The notes under the pieces are model-generated. The model saw nothing but the letters and a program-made list of their open reading frames with translations, made no database searches and had not been told where the DNA came from. The translations under genes were made by a program, and so were the position numbers. This document shows, in pieces, positions 1-12,600 of a stretch of DNA of 64,000 nucleotides. How positions within the stretch are numbered: position 1 is the stretch's first letter; each line of letters opens with the position of its first letter. This DNA is from Chrysemys picta bellii (lineage: Eukaryota > Chordata > Testudines > Emydidae): assembly GCF_011386835.1 (NCBI RefSeq), contig NC_088800.1, positions 13,230,572-13,294,571 on the forward strand, written 5' to 3'.

Positions 1-444
1 ATAAATAGAGTATGGGGATGGCTGATCCACCCCCAAGCTATGCCCTACCATGCATTTTGAAAAGAAAAAATGTTTTCACATTGATAATCTAATTAGTAAC
101 TATTAAGAGGCAAGAAAAGAATGAAACTGGTATATACCAATGGTATTGGGAAGCCCAAAGTGTTGCATTTAATGTATTACAGGCTGTTTTCCCCTGAGTT
201 CACATGTATAAATCCCAGTAATACTAGTGCAAGTAACACACACATCAGAATGGGGAATTATGTCCCCATAGCACTTCATTACATTGTTAGCTTCTGTGAG
301 CCCTTCTAACCAACTAGATCTGGTAAGTGCCTTTCCTTGGCTTAGCAATGCCAAGTACTCTGGGTTGATACAGCGCCTTGTCCTAGAAGATAGTAATAAT
401 GACTCATGTGCTTCCTGTGTTGGACCTGTCCTTGTCTCATGCAG
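1..444 (+). other. AKAP13 intron, 3' end
   Basis: This is intron sequence ending in a pyrimidine-rich tract and a CAG acceptor at 442-444. I see no exon, RNA gene or recognisable repeat in it. The preceding coding exon lies outside the window. Confidence 0.7.
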
Positions 445-695
445 AGCTGATGCAGACAGAGATGCATCACGTCCGCACTCTGAAGATCATGAGTGATGTG
501 TACAGCAGGGGGATGATGCAGGAGTTGCAGTTTGAACAGCAAATGGTGGAAAAGGTCTTTCCTTGCCTGGATGACTTGCTGAACATCCACAACCAGTTCT
601 TCCAGCGGATTCTGGAGAGGAAGAAAGAGTCCCTGGTGGAAAAAAGTGAAAAGAACTTTGTTATCAAGAGGATAGGAGACATCCTGGTGAATCAG
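445..695 (+). CDS. AKAP13: AKAP13 window exon 1 (start of DH domain)
   Basis: The acceptor CAG ends at 444 and the donor is GTGAGT at 696. The exon begins with two bases that complete a Glu codon, then 83 codons, ending in phase 0. It encodes the first DH helices ([13 protein letters not shown]) through the stretch ending in VNQ. Confidence 0.96.
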
Positions 696-3600
696 GTGAG
701 TGGTGAGACACCCCTGCATGCTCTAAGCACAAGACTGCAAGCCAGGAACTCCTGAATTACAATTCTCTCTCTTAGGGCAGGTCCACACTTAAAAGGCTGC
801 GTTGGTGCAGCTGCTCTGCTTTAGCGCTTTAATGAAGATGCTCTACACTGACGGGAGAGCTCTCTGCTGTCAGTGTAGTTAATCCACCTGAGCAAGAGGC
901 GGTAGCTACATCAGTCGGAGACGCCCTCCCACTGACGGAGCACTGACTACACCAGTGCTTAGGTCGGTATGGATTTTTCACACCCCTGAGCGACATACAC
1001 CTCTACCCCGATATAACGCTGTCCTCGGGAGCTAAAAAATCTTAGTGTTATAGGTGAAACCGTGTTATATCAAACTTGCTTTGATCTACCAGAGTGCGCA
1101 GCCCCGCCCCCCCGCCCCCGCCCCTCCGGAGTGCTGCTTTACTGTGTTATATCCAAATTTTTGTTGTATCATAGAATATCAGGGTTGGAAGGGACCTCAG
1201 GAGGTCATCTAGTCCAACCCCCTGCTCAAAGCAGGACCAATCCCCAGGCAGATTTTTGCCCCAGATCCCTAAGTGGCCCCCTCAAGGATTGAACTCACAG
1301 CCCTGGGTTTAGCAGGCCAATCGGGTTGTGTTATATCAGGGTAGAGGTGTAGTTATTTATACTGAAGTAGTTTTGTAGTATAGACCTGCCCTTATGCTGT
1401 CTTATTGGTGGCCTAAGGTGAGTCGCATCATCTCTTCGGGTATGTCTACCCAGCAAAGAAAAACCCGTGTCTGGCCCGTGCCAGCCGACTCCGGCTTGTG
1501 GGGCTCAGGCTGTGGGGCTGATTCATTGCTGTGTAAACTTCTGGGCTCCAGCCCAAGCCCAATGGGGTGGGAGGGCCCCAGAGCTCAGGTTCCAGCCCGA
1601 GCGTGGAAGTCAACACAGCAATGGAACAGCACCGCGAGTCAGAGTCGGCTGGCACAGGCCAGCCGTAGGTTTTTCTTTGCTGCGTAGACATCTCCTTTGT
1701 GCCTCCGCTTCCCTACTTATACCGTAGAGACGACAATAATTATGCATCTTTGTAAAGGGCTTTGAGCTTTTCAGGTGAAAGGCTTGATGTCAGGTTTGAT
1801 GCCTGCTTTGTTTGTTTATGCCACATGGGCAGAAAAGCATCAGCGCTGGTTACAGTACGGTCTGTAGTTTATTGCACTAAGCTTGGAAGCAGGGGACCTG
1901 GATTCCATTTCCTGGGTCTGCTGCAGATTTGCTCTGTGACTCTGGGCAAGCCGCTTCACACCTCTGTGGTTCTTCTCTCCCCCCACCCCCCTTTTCTCCA
2001 TCTTGTCTCTTTGGAGTGCCAGCTCTTTGTGATAGGGTCTCTCACTCTGGGTTTATACAGTGCCTAGTCTCCATTCTGAAAATTCCATAGATTTAGTTTT
2101 TTGAAAGCTACACTTCGGGCTAGATTTATACTGACAGCGTGGCCGTCCTTTTCAGTGACAGACGGTGCGTGATGCCAAGTGATTGATCCCAAGAACTCAG
2201 TGTGGGGGCTATAAGTTTGTTCATGTCTTGCAGTTTTCCGGTGAGAATGGGGAGAGAATGAAGAAAACTTACGGCAAATTCTGCGGGCACCACAACGAGG
2301 CTGTAAATTATTTCAAAGACCTGCAGTCAAAAGAGAAGCGGTTTCAGGCATTCATCAAGGTAGGAACTGGTGGGGGATTTGTTTCTGACCCCCTCAGCGT
2401 GTGCACACTGCACGTTGGCATGTCTTGGCGAACGCTCCATCGGCAGCATTTTAATTTATGTCTTGTCTTTTTAGAAAAAAATGAGCAGCACGGTGGTGAG
2501 GCGCCTGGGGATTCCTGAGTGCATCTTACTAGTAACTCAAAGGATCACAAAGTATCCCGTGATATTACAAAGAATATTACAGTATACCAAAGGTAGAGCC
2601 TGTTTCTTTTCCTAAGCACCTTTGTTTCCTCTGTATCTTTTTCCAGGACCTTTCCCAGTAAAACTGCCCAACTCAAAATCAGCCAGCCAGCCAGCCCAGT
2701 GTTTAGTGCCCAGCACTACTGTAATTAGAGACCTGGGTTTCATTTCCTCCATCAAGGTTTCAAACCTCAGGCTAGGCAGGCTTGAGAGTGTTGCAAAGAT
2801 ACAGCGCACAGCCTCTGTAGAAGTGAAGTGCCTTGGTATGCTCATCATTACAGCAATCTCTAGCTAATTATGGAGCAACATGCATAGACTCCTGTTTTGT
2901 CCACTTTGGATAGTGGCTGCGATACAGGGCCTTGGAGAGGGGGATGGCAAAATAAGGAAGAATAAGATTCTCAGATTTCCAAGAGGATTGACACTCTCCT
3001 TTTGAACCTTTCTTCCATCCCAGGAATCCTACATTACCATACTTTTAAATACTGTATTCAAAGAACTTGGCCTCGAATACGAGTCTTTATGGGTGATTTG
3101 TGATCAAGTGGTTACGGGTGATAAGTCCTCAATCAACTCTCTAGGGTATTTCTCTGTGTCACACAAGCACCTTTCTGATTCTGTATGATCAACCCATCAG
3201 GAGTGGCCACGAAATCTTAACACCTGAGGAGATCAGGGGTTAGGATGGTAGAAATAATGTGGGAGTAGTCTGCATACCACATGCTTGCGATGTTCCTGGT
3301 TTCTCTCAGTCAGCAAAAAGGCTCAGTTTACAGTTTAATCTCACCTGCTATCTGCTAGTGCACTCTGTTTAATCTCTGTGGAAGCCTTTTATTAGGTGTG
3401 GATGAGGTGTGGTTTATCTGTGCCACTCCATTTAAGATGGAGTAAACTCCAGAAGTGTTTTTGTATGATTTCACCCACAAAATCCTCTGGAGAGTGATGT
3501 ATATGTAATGCTTTTTATCAGCGGGTGTGCATCCTACAGATACATCAGCTGACGTTGTAGATTAGCCAAGGAATGGCAGAGACTGACCACTGTGTCTTTA

Positions 3601-6600
3601 TAATCATTAATGTTCTGTAATTCATACCTTTCAAAAGTTTTCAAATATTGTGTTTGTTTCTTATAAAATAAATTTATGTTCAGAAGGGACAATCTTGTTG
3701 GCCATTATCCTCCTCATACATAGTCGTCTGTCCCATTGGCGTGGTTTATAGAAGTGTGAGTGAGGGTCTCTGGAATGTGAAACAATTTATTTCACAAATG
3801 TGTCACTTCATCAAGACCCAAAGAGATGAGAATTTTGCCATTACGAGGGTGGACCATTAATCCAGACCCTTAAAACTTTTATTGCAACTTGACTGAGTGT
3901 TCCTAATAGAATCTGGTATTCAAAAATGGCTGCACCTGATTTGCTCGCATAAACAGCTGTATGCACATGCATAATGGATGCATGCCCATTTTTATACATG
4001 CAGTCAGGTAGCCATGCACTTGGCAGAGGCTGAAAATGTGGTTCTTATTTACGTTGTCCTAGTTTGCCATAGCTCATGCAGAGTATATTTCCTATGGTTC
4101 CCCTTTACTGTATAGGTGTCTATTTAAGGTTTGTGACAAACTTTTCATTTCTTCTAAATGAAACTTGTCTTGGGAAGATGGTTAAAAATAGTGCGTCCAT
4201 GTGCTACAGTGTTTGATGACTCAGTGGTAAGGGAAAGGGGAGAAGTAAGAAGTTAGGCTCTGCATATTCACAATAAGGGTGAACTGAAATTGAAGTCTCT
4301 CTCTCACTCCTTAAGAAAACGAAGTGGAACATCAAGACTTGACCCAGTCACTAAACCTGGTTAAAGATGTGATTGCTGCGGTCAATAGCAAAGTCAGCAA
4401 CTATGAAAAGAAAACACGTCTTACTGAGATCTACACCCGGACGGACAGCAAGTCCATCATGAGGATGAAGAGCGGCCAGATGTTTGCCAGGGAGGACTTG
4501 AGACGTAGGAAGCTCATCCGAGATGGGCCTGTCTCACTGAAGAACACAGCTGGGAGACTGAAAGGTGAGAAAATCCTACAGATCATGCACCCAAAGGATG
4601 TACCCTTCCTGTCTGCAGATGATGGCAGGGTTCATCCATCTTGCAACCTGTGACTTCATTCCCTTTCCTTTGGCTTGGTGGTTCCTCTGCCTTTTACACA
4701 GGGTTTCTTCTGAAATCGCTGGCCCATTTATTATTCACATTATTTTATTGATTTTTCTGTTCCTAGAAAGGTGCTGTCAAAGTAAAAACCATGAAAAATC
4801 CTTCCCAGTGCTCCTAGTAACACCCTAGATTACTGCCACAAATATTTCTGTTACTGCTCACCATTGATGCTGCTTATTTATTTACCTTCCAAGCTTTGCC
4901 CAGCAAGCTAAGTGATGGGTGTGATGGTGAATCCCATGTTTACACACTGCGGTTGTATACACATCCATTGGCTCTAGGAAATATGCACACTGAATGTGAA
5001 ACGCAACCATTGCAGTTCCCAGTTTTGCTGCCCAGGAGCAGCACGACATTTCTATTACTCGAAAGTTCCCCGGAGCTGCTCAGCAGAACCAGCATTGCAT
5101 TACTTGTTACACTGAAGTAAGTCTCCACATCGCACTATTTGACTCAGAAATTTCGGAGGCTGCTGCTCCAAACCATTACTGCTCTTCTGTTTCCCTAACG
5201 TCCCTGCAACTGTTGTATTCTCTATTACATGCACATTACAGATGAGGGGTAGCCAAATGTACTAGCCCTCCGAGCCGCATACGATAATCTTCAGAAGTTC
5301 GAGAGCCAGGCCTGCCTGCTGGGGCTCGGGGCTTCTGCCCTGTGGCGGGGTGGTGGCGCTAGGGGCTTCTGCCCAGCAGGCACCTCCCTTGGGACAGAAG
5401 TCCTGAGCCCCAGCAGGTGCATCCCGGGGACTGAAGCCCCATAAAAGAGCCACATGCTGGTTGCTGGATCTCTTGAACTGATTTTCATTCACTAAGTAAA
5501 AAAAAGTTAAGGCAAATAGCCCCCAACTCATCAAAGCATTGGGCTTAATTGCTTTGCTGAACTGGGGCCTGAAATCTTTCAAGTGAACTTTGAGATAGGA
5601 ATCATGTTAGTCATTCTGTCACCCACAAGCAGAAGCTTGCGAGCTGCCTATGCTGTACTCCACCCCCTTCAGAAAGGTTGGGCTTGTTTTCGCTCTCCAC
5701 CAATATCAGGCGTATAATCTTGGTACTTGGGGCTTCAGTGGAGTTTGGCCATCTCTCTTTGGTGTGTGTAGAACAGATATGATGCATGGAAAGTTACCAT
5801 GTTATGTTTCCAAAGAATGTCTTGATTGCAGAGGTGGAAGTAGAAGGGTTTTTACCAGTGCATCCCTCCATATTCTGTGCCATCGGAGGATAATTTAGAT
5901 TCCACATATATGATATGATTTGTTCTGAGGGAAAGTTTAAAGATGGTTTCTAGGTTCCTAGTAGGGCTGTCAAGTGATTAAAAAAATTAATTGTAATTAA
6001 TCGCGCTGTTAAACAACAGCAATTAAAAAAATTAATTGTGATTTATTGCGCTGTTAAACAATAGAATACCATTTATTTTAAATAGTTTTGGATGTTTATT
6101 ACATTTTCAAATATATTAATTTCAATTACAACACAAAATACCAAGTGTATAGTGCTCATTTTATATTTATTTTTGATTACAAATAGTTGCACTGTAAAAA
6201 ACAAAAAAATAGTATTTTGCAGTTCACTTCATACAAGTCCTGTAGTGCAATCTCTTTATCATGAAAGTTAGGGTTACCATTCGTCCGGATTTACCCGGAC
6301 ATGTCCTCCTTTTTGTGCTAAAAATAGCGTCCGGGGGGAATTTGTAAAGCACTCACAATGTCCGGGATTTCCCCCTCCCCCGGCACAGCAGAGCGAGCGG
6401 CTGGGAGGGCTGCAGGAAAGTCCCGGGCTGGACTCCGGAGCAGCTGGAGAGGAGCTCCGCCCTGCATTCTGAGCAAGTGTCTCAGCACAAAGTGCAGCCC
6501 TCCCCTTTTGCAACTGGGAGTGGTTTCTGCCATGCAGCGTAGCAAAACGGGAGCGAGAGCACTTTGTGCTGATACAAGGGCAGCTCTCCCCTGCAACCCG

Positions 6601-9600
6601 GTCCGGGTTTTGTTGTGCAGGGCCAGGGACCGGGTTTTGTTGTGCTGGGGAGCTTAGCCACGTGTCCGGCTCGCACAGAGCCCAACACCCTGTTCTGAGC
6701 AGCAGGGTAAGGGGGGGCAGGAGAAGGGGCAGGGAGGTTCTGGAGGGGGCAGTCAAGAAACGGGGGGGGGCTTTTTGGGGGGAGTGGAGAAAGTTTTGGG
6801 CAGTCAGGGTACAGGTAGGGGGTAGGGTCCTGGTGGACAGTTGGGGGGGGGTCTTAGGAGGGGGCAGTTAGGGGACAAGGAACAGGGAGTCTTAGGTAGG
6901 GGGTGGGGTTCTGGAGGGCAGTTAGGAGCAGGGGTCCCAGGAGGGGGCAGTCAGGGGACAAGGAGCGGGGGGGTAGGGGGCTGGGAGTTCTGGGGGGGAG
7001 CTGTCAGGGGGCAGGAGTGGGGAGAGGGATCGGAGCAGTCAGGGGACAGGGAGCAGAGGGGTTTAGATGGGTTGGGAGTTCTGGGGGGGGCTGTCAGGGG
7101 GCAGGAGTGCGGAGAGGGATCGGAGCAGTCAGGGGACAGGGAGCAGAGGGGTTTAGATGGGTTGGGAATTCTGGGGGGGGGGGCTGTCAGGGGGTGGGGA
7201 GTGGTTGGATGGGGCGTGGGAGTCCCAGGGGTCTGTCTGGGGGTGGGGGTGTGGATAAAGGTTGGGGCAGTCAGGGGACAAGAGGCAGGGAGGCTTAGAT
7301 AGTCCTGGGGGGCAGTTAGGGGCAGGGGTCCCAGGAGGGGGTAGTCAGGGGACAAGGAACGGGGGGAGGGTTGGGAGGTCAGGGGGGGCGGGAAGTGGGA
7401 GGGGCAGGGGCGGGGCTAGGGCGGGGCTCCTCCCGTCCTCTTTTTTGCTCGCTGAAATATGGTAACCCTATGAAAGTTGAACGTACAAATGTAGAATTAT
7501 GTACAAAAAAACCTGCATTCAAAAATAAAACAATGCAAAACTTTAGAGCCTACAAGTCCACTCAGTCCTACTTCTTGGTCAGCCAGTCACTCAGACAAAC
7601 AAGGTTGTTTACAATTTGCAGGAGATAATGCTGCCTGCTTCTTGTGTACAATGTCACCTGAAAGTGAGAACAGGAGTTCGCATGGCACTATTGTATCTGG
7701 CGTTGTAAGATATTTACGTGCCAGATGCGCTAAAGATTCATATGTCCCTTCATGCTTCAACCACCATTCCAGAGGACATGCGTCCATGGAGATGATGGGT
7801 TCTGCTTGATAACGATCCAAAGCAGAGCGGACTGACGCATGTTCATTTTCATCATCTGACTCAGATGCCACCAGCAGAAGGTTGATTTTCTATTTTGGTG
7901 GTTTGGGTTATGTAGTTTCTGCATCTGAGTGTTGCTCTTCTAAGACTTCTGAAAGCATGCTCCACACCTCATACCTCTCAGATTTTGGACTGCACTGAGA
8001 ATAGCAAAATATAAATGACTCTTTCCTCGTTATCACATTTAAATAAAAGTTGGGGAATCATACTGGTTGAAACAATTTAAACTAAAACAGTTTGGCTAAA
8101 ATTAAACAGCATTCAGAGTATACAGTTAAAATAAAAGAAATTAGTTTCCCCTACCATTTTCCTCTCTCTATAATTAACACTGCCAATGCTTCTCTGCTGG
8201 GTGAACAGTACCACCAAGAAGAACAGGAGTACTTGTGGCACCTTAGAGACTAACAAATTTATTAGAGCATAAGCTTTTGTGGGCTAAAACCCACTTCATC
8301 GGATGCATGCAGTGGAAAATACAGTAGGAAGATGTATGTACACAGAGAACATGAAAAAATGTACCACCAAGTTGCTGCAAAATGCTTCAGAGTTAGGGAA
8401 AACAGCCTGCTTTCTGCTCAGCTCAGCCTGTCCCAACCCACCGAATGCACATAGGGCAGCTGCTTTGCAAAAGGCTAACTACTTGCCCTCATGAAGTCTG
8501 AGTCCAGCAACAGGGAACCTATTGAGCATACCCAAAACTACCACACCCAATTCCAGAAACTTCTGAGTGTGGAAAGCTAATTGTGCATCTGTCTAGCAGC
8601 AGTGACCCAGACACAACTCCTTCCTACCCACCCACAATAGATCTCTTGAAAAGATATCTCCCTATTTGGCATGTGCGTTACACTTTATGAGATCTCTCAA
8701 TTAGCATAGGTTATATTATGCATTTCCCATAGAAATAATGGCTCCCACTACCAGAGCCAATAGCTAGCCAGTAGAGATGAGTCAGAAGTTCCAGATGGGA
8801 AAGCATCCAAAAGTTTAGAACCTGCTTGTCCTAACTTCTGGGATTTGGAACTGGAGCCAGGAGAAACACAGGAATAGCTTTCCTTGAAGTATTTTGGTCT
8901 TTCCTCCTCTGCACCAAAAGCAGAAAGTGCAGCTGGAAATAAAAACAAACCAAAGTAAAACAAATCTTACCTGAACTTTTACAAACCTCTAAAGAGGTTT
9001 GGGTTTGGTTTGAGACTTCGGCAAAAGTTTGGTTCGTATTTGATCTGAAAGGGATCTTGTTCCTTCAAAAAGCCTGGAAGGAGTTACGCAGGGGATGAAT
9101 TAGCTTTTGAATTTACCTCATCTGTATATCACAAGGTCTCGTAGTGTATTACACAGAAACTCTTTGTGCGGTGGGGCTTGGGTGGGGCATCACACTCAAT
9201 ACTTACTATGTAATCTTGTGATGTATCATGAGGCAACTTGGAAGGTAGCATGTGTATTTTGGGGAAATATCCTTGCTCTGATTCAGAATTTTATATTCAT
9301 CCTCTTTGCATTTCTTTCTTTTCTCCTTCTTGAGTCAGATTCTCCCCTCTGAGGCACACCCGTTTGGCTCCTCATGAATTCAGAGAGAGCCATATACATC
9401 TGTGGGCAGAGTCAACATTAGCTGCTGAAGTTAAAATGCCTGGGGAAGGAATTGCCGCTGACAAGTGTTGTTACAAGATAATTTGCACCACTCATGAGAG
9501 GAGAGCAATAAAACCAAACAGATATTTTGCTTGAGGATAAAAATATAGATTATCTAAATGGATAGGGTGTATATTCAGTGAACATCCCTTGCTTCCACTT

Positions 9601-12600
9601 CCCCAATCTTCCATGACTCTCAGAGGGCTTGTGGTTTGGAAAAGAACATCCCAGCAAAGACTGAGTAGATACGATTCCCTCCGACTCCTTTCAGTGGTGA
9701 TTTTACATTGCCCAGAGGAGTCACTATAGAGATAGAGGCCATTCTCTTTCCAGGGGCTGAGTATATTGCCTCTGCAATGCTTACAGTTCCTACTAACTAG
9801 GAAGCAAAACACACCAAACAGCAGACTAATCCACTTTCTTAGGGTAGCCCGAATTATCACTCTTATGCTCACCAGAAGCTCTAGAATGCAGGGCATTGCT
9901 AAATAAAAGGTATTGATAGGCACTAGAACCACTGATTAACATAGATAGATATTTGATGGTTAAACCTTGGTGTTTTTTCTCTGTTGTAGAGGTCCAGGCT
10001 GTCCTCCTCTCAGATATGCTGATATTCCTTCAGGAAAAGGACCAGAAGTATGTCTTTGCCTCATTGGTAAGGCTTTGGTGTTTTCTCTTCCTTTCTTTTA
10101 CATAGATGATCCTTGGTATGAATTTAGCAATGAAATCATGTCACTGCCTGCTACATTCCTTAGTTTTTATTGGACAGATCACTTTGCATGTAACAGTTTT
10201 GTTTCCTTAGCAGACTCCATTATTTTCTATTGAAAACATGTCTTAATTTCTCCCCCTCCCACTCGGTGATTTCTACAGTGATTTTGAACATTTGGTAATT
10301 GGTTCTGAAAATAAGCCTGTCATTGGATACATTTATTCTTCATCAGCCTGTGCAAATCCTGCTCACTTAGGAGGGAAGAACGTGAACTGTGTACAAATGA
10401 ATCCCAGCAGAAAAGACAGACCTAATAAATCAATCTAAAAAGCAAAAAGCACAGGAACAAAAGCCTACTGCTGCAATAAAGTTCGAGAAGCTCACAAGGC
10501 AGTATGCTATAGGAATATATTTGTCATGGACCAGTTCATGTAAACAAAAACAGGAGCTTTCCGAGAAAGTCCTAGATGAAAGAGACAGACGATGAGACAT
10601 GCTGACCTGATGAAAAAAAGTGCCAGTGCCCCCAAACCAGTGAATAGCTACGGGTCTGGCAGGGATGCATCTTTCATGCATGCTTCAAAGAGGAGACTTT
10701 CTCTGTTCCTCTTGTTCTTCCCATTCACTGAGCCACATTTCCAAACCGCCTGCTGCCAGCGCAGGGCATTTCCTAGCTCTTCAGCTGGCTGTGGTGCACA
10801 CAAGGGTCATGCTGGCAAACCTCTGCTAAAGCACACCCCCTCCCAAAAAAACCCAAACCCTGTGATTCTGTAAAGACCACAAATGAGCCCATTGGACTAT
10901 GCATGCCACAGGTGGGAAGAGACAGGGCCGGCTCCAGGCACCAACCCACCAAGCATGTGCTTGGTGCGGCGCGGCACTCCGGCCCGAGAGTGGGGCCGCG
11001 ACTGGGCTCGCTGCCCTCCCCACGGCGGGCTCGCCGCCCTCCCTACGGCGCTCTGGCCGCCGGGAGAGCGGAGCCCCAGCTGGGCTTGCCGCCCTCTCCA
11101 CAGCGCTCTGGCCGCCGGGGAGAGCGGAGCCCCGGCTGGGCTCTCTCCCCTCCCCCTGGCGTTCCGGCCGGTCGGGGAGAGCTGGTCCGTGGCCGGGCTC
11201 GGCGCCCTCCCCTGCCGCGCTCCCCACGGGGGGTGGGCGGCGGGAGGCTTTTTTGCCTGGGGCAGCAAAAAAGCCAGAGCCGGCCCTGGAAGAGAAGCTT
11301 TCAATGCTAACAGAGAGATTACACAGAGATATTACAGTGACCCTAACAGCTCATTGCACATAATCTTCCGTGGAATCCTTGATGCAACAGTCTCACAAAA
11401 ACTTCTGTAGTGGGAGTCGGCTTTAAGCTACAGAGAACAGGAAGGATTTGGGTGAGATGTGAAGAGAGGATATGATGCAAGGGTTCCGAGGGGGAGAGCA
11501 AAGGCAGTGACAGTGAAACAGGGACCAGCAAGCCATACCGAGAGTGGTGATGTGAGATAGAGTCCAGGAATAGAGAGCACAGACAGCAGGATGTGAGATC
11601 AAAGCAAGTTCTTGGAGAGTCTGGAAAACCGCAAAGGCAATTTTTAATTGTATCCAGGGACAGCTGACGGCAGTTCTTCCTGAATGGTCAGAGGAAGGTG
11701 ACACCAGCGTTCTGGGCTCAGTGAAATAAATTACACTCAGAATATACATGTTGGGTGAGGCTAGCACTTCTCTTGGCATGTAGTGGCTAAAGGTGCTCAT
11801 GAGTAGGAAGGAGGTGTGATTGCAGGTATTAGGAGCTTTTGAGCACTTATTGTCAGCCTAAAGCTCTGGTGCTTTTTGTCTGTCTTCTCACCAATCTTCT
11901 CTCATCTGAAGGACCACAGATCCACTGTAATCTCTCTGAAGAAACTGATTGTACGAGAAGTGGCCCATGAGGAAAAGGGTTTATTCCTAATTACCACCGT
12001 AGTGAAAGATCCAGAGATGGTAGAAGTCCATGCCAGCTCCAAGGAGGAACGCAATAGCTGGATACAAATAATTCAGGACACAATTAACACCATGTAAGTT
12101 AACACGCCATTCGTTTGGTTTAGCTGTTTCTCACATGCTTTGTCGTGGTAGTAATTGAGGTGTATCTCTCATGCAGGGACAAAGACGAAGATGAAGGAAT
12201 CCCTAGTGAATCAGAACTGGAAAAGAGAGTGTTGGACACCAAAGCCAGAGAATTAAAAGGTAAGGCTGCTGGGGCTCAGAGAATCGTCGGGTGAAGTTTT
12301 GCTAACCTAATGTTGAGTTTTGTGAAACTTTTCCATTCCTGATCTTAACCATGATTTTTCAGGGAAGATAGAAGCCTGCATTTTGCAAACAATTAAAATC
12401 CTTGTTTCAAAGTCAGTCTGTCGTGGATTGTAAGTCTGCCAGGGGCCAGTACCATGGAAAGCTCTGAATCTCCAAAGTTTCAAATTCTGGTCCAAATCTA
12501 GAACCCCCAGTTTTCAGTTGGGCTTGAAAGTTGACAGAATGAGTTCTCCCCTCCTCATTGGGACTAAAACAGAACTGCAGCTGAAGTGAAACAACAATGT

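Larger units (their letters stand above)
775..1391. mobile_element. Harbinger-like MITE (outer element of a nest)
   Basis: The ends are inverted copies: GGGCAGGTCCACACT at the left, and at the right the complement of GGGCAGGTCTATACT. TTA flanks both sides (772-774 and 1392-1394), as expected for the 3-bp duplication of PIF/Harbinger elements. It has no coding capacity. It is interrupted by a second element at 998-1349. Confidence 0.75.
696..2233 (+). other. AKAP13 intron with nested transposons
   Basis: The intron holds a Harbinger-like MITE (775-1391), itself containing a mariner-like element and a CR1 fragment. A second MITE lies at 1442-1691 and MIR-like remnants lie around 1740-2040. I see no extra exon. 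Confidence 0.85.
5962..7990 (-). mobile_element. hAT transposon relic (3' part), interrupted
   Basis: The left edge has a terminal motif TAGGGCTGTCAA followed by AT-rich arrays of 'ttaat'/'attaa' near 5980-6060. The body, read on the minus strand, ends with a transposase fragment (7587-7871). The element is oriented against AKAP13 and lacks its 5' end. It is split at 6269-7470 by a younger element. The flanks 'gcaatctctttatcatgaaagtt' side and the 'gaacgtacaaatg' side join into one repeat when that insert is ignored. Confidence 0.75.
4565..9989 (+). other. AKAP13 intron, 5.4 kb, transposon-rich
   Basis: It contains a diverged GC-rich repeat (about 5241-5490), a hAT transposon relic (about 5962-7990) with a second hAT inside, and a turtle-type interspersed repeat (about 8218-8362). 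I see nothing recognisable at 4565-5240 or 8370-9989. Confidence 0.8.

Noticed and set aside
6841..7302. 153-codon Gly-rich frame
   Set aside because: It is a product of the G-rich minisatellite. Several frames on both strands are open here for the same reason.
10883..11410. Several 130-175 codon frames on both strands
   Set aside because: They follow the GC-rich hAT element, which has few stop codons by composition.
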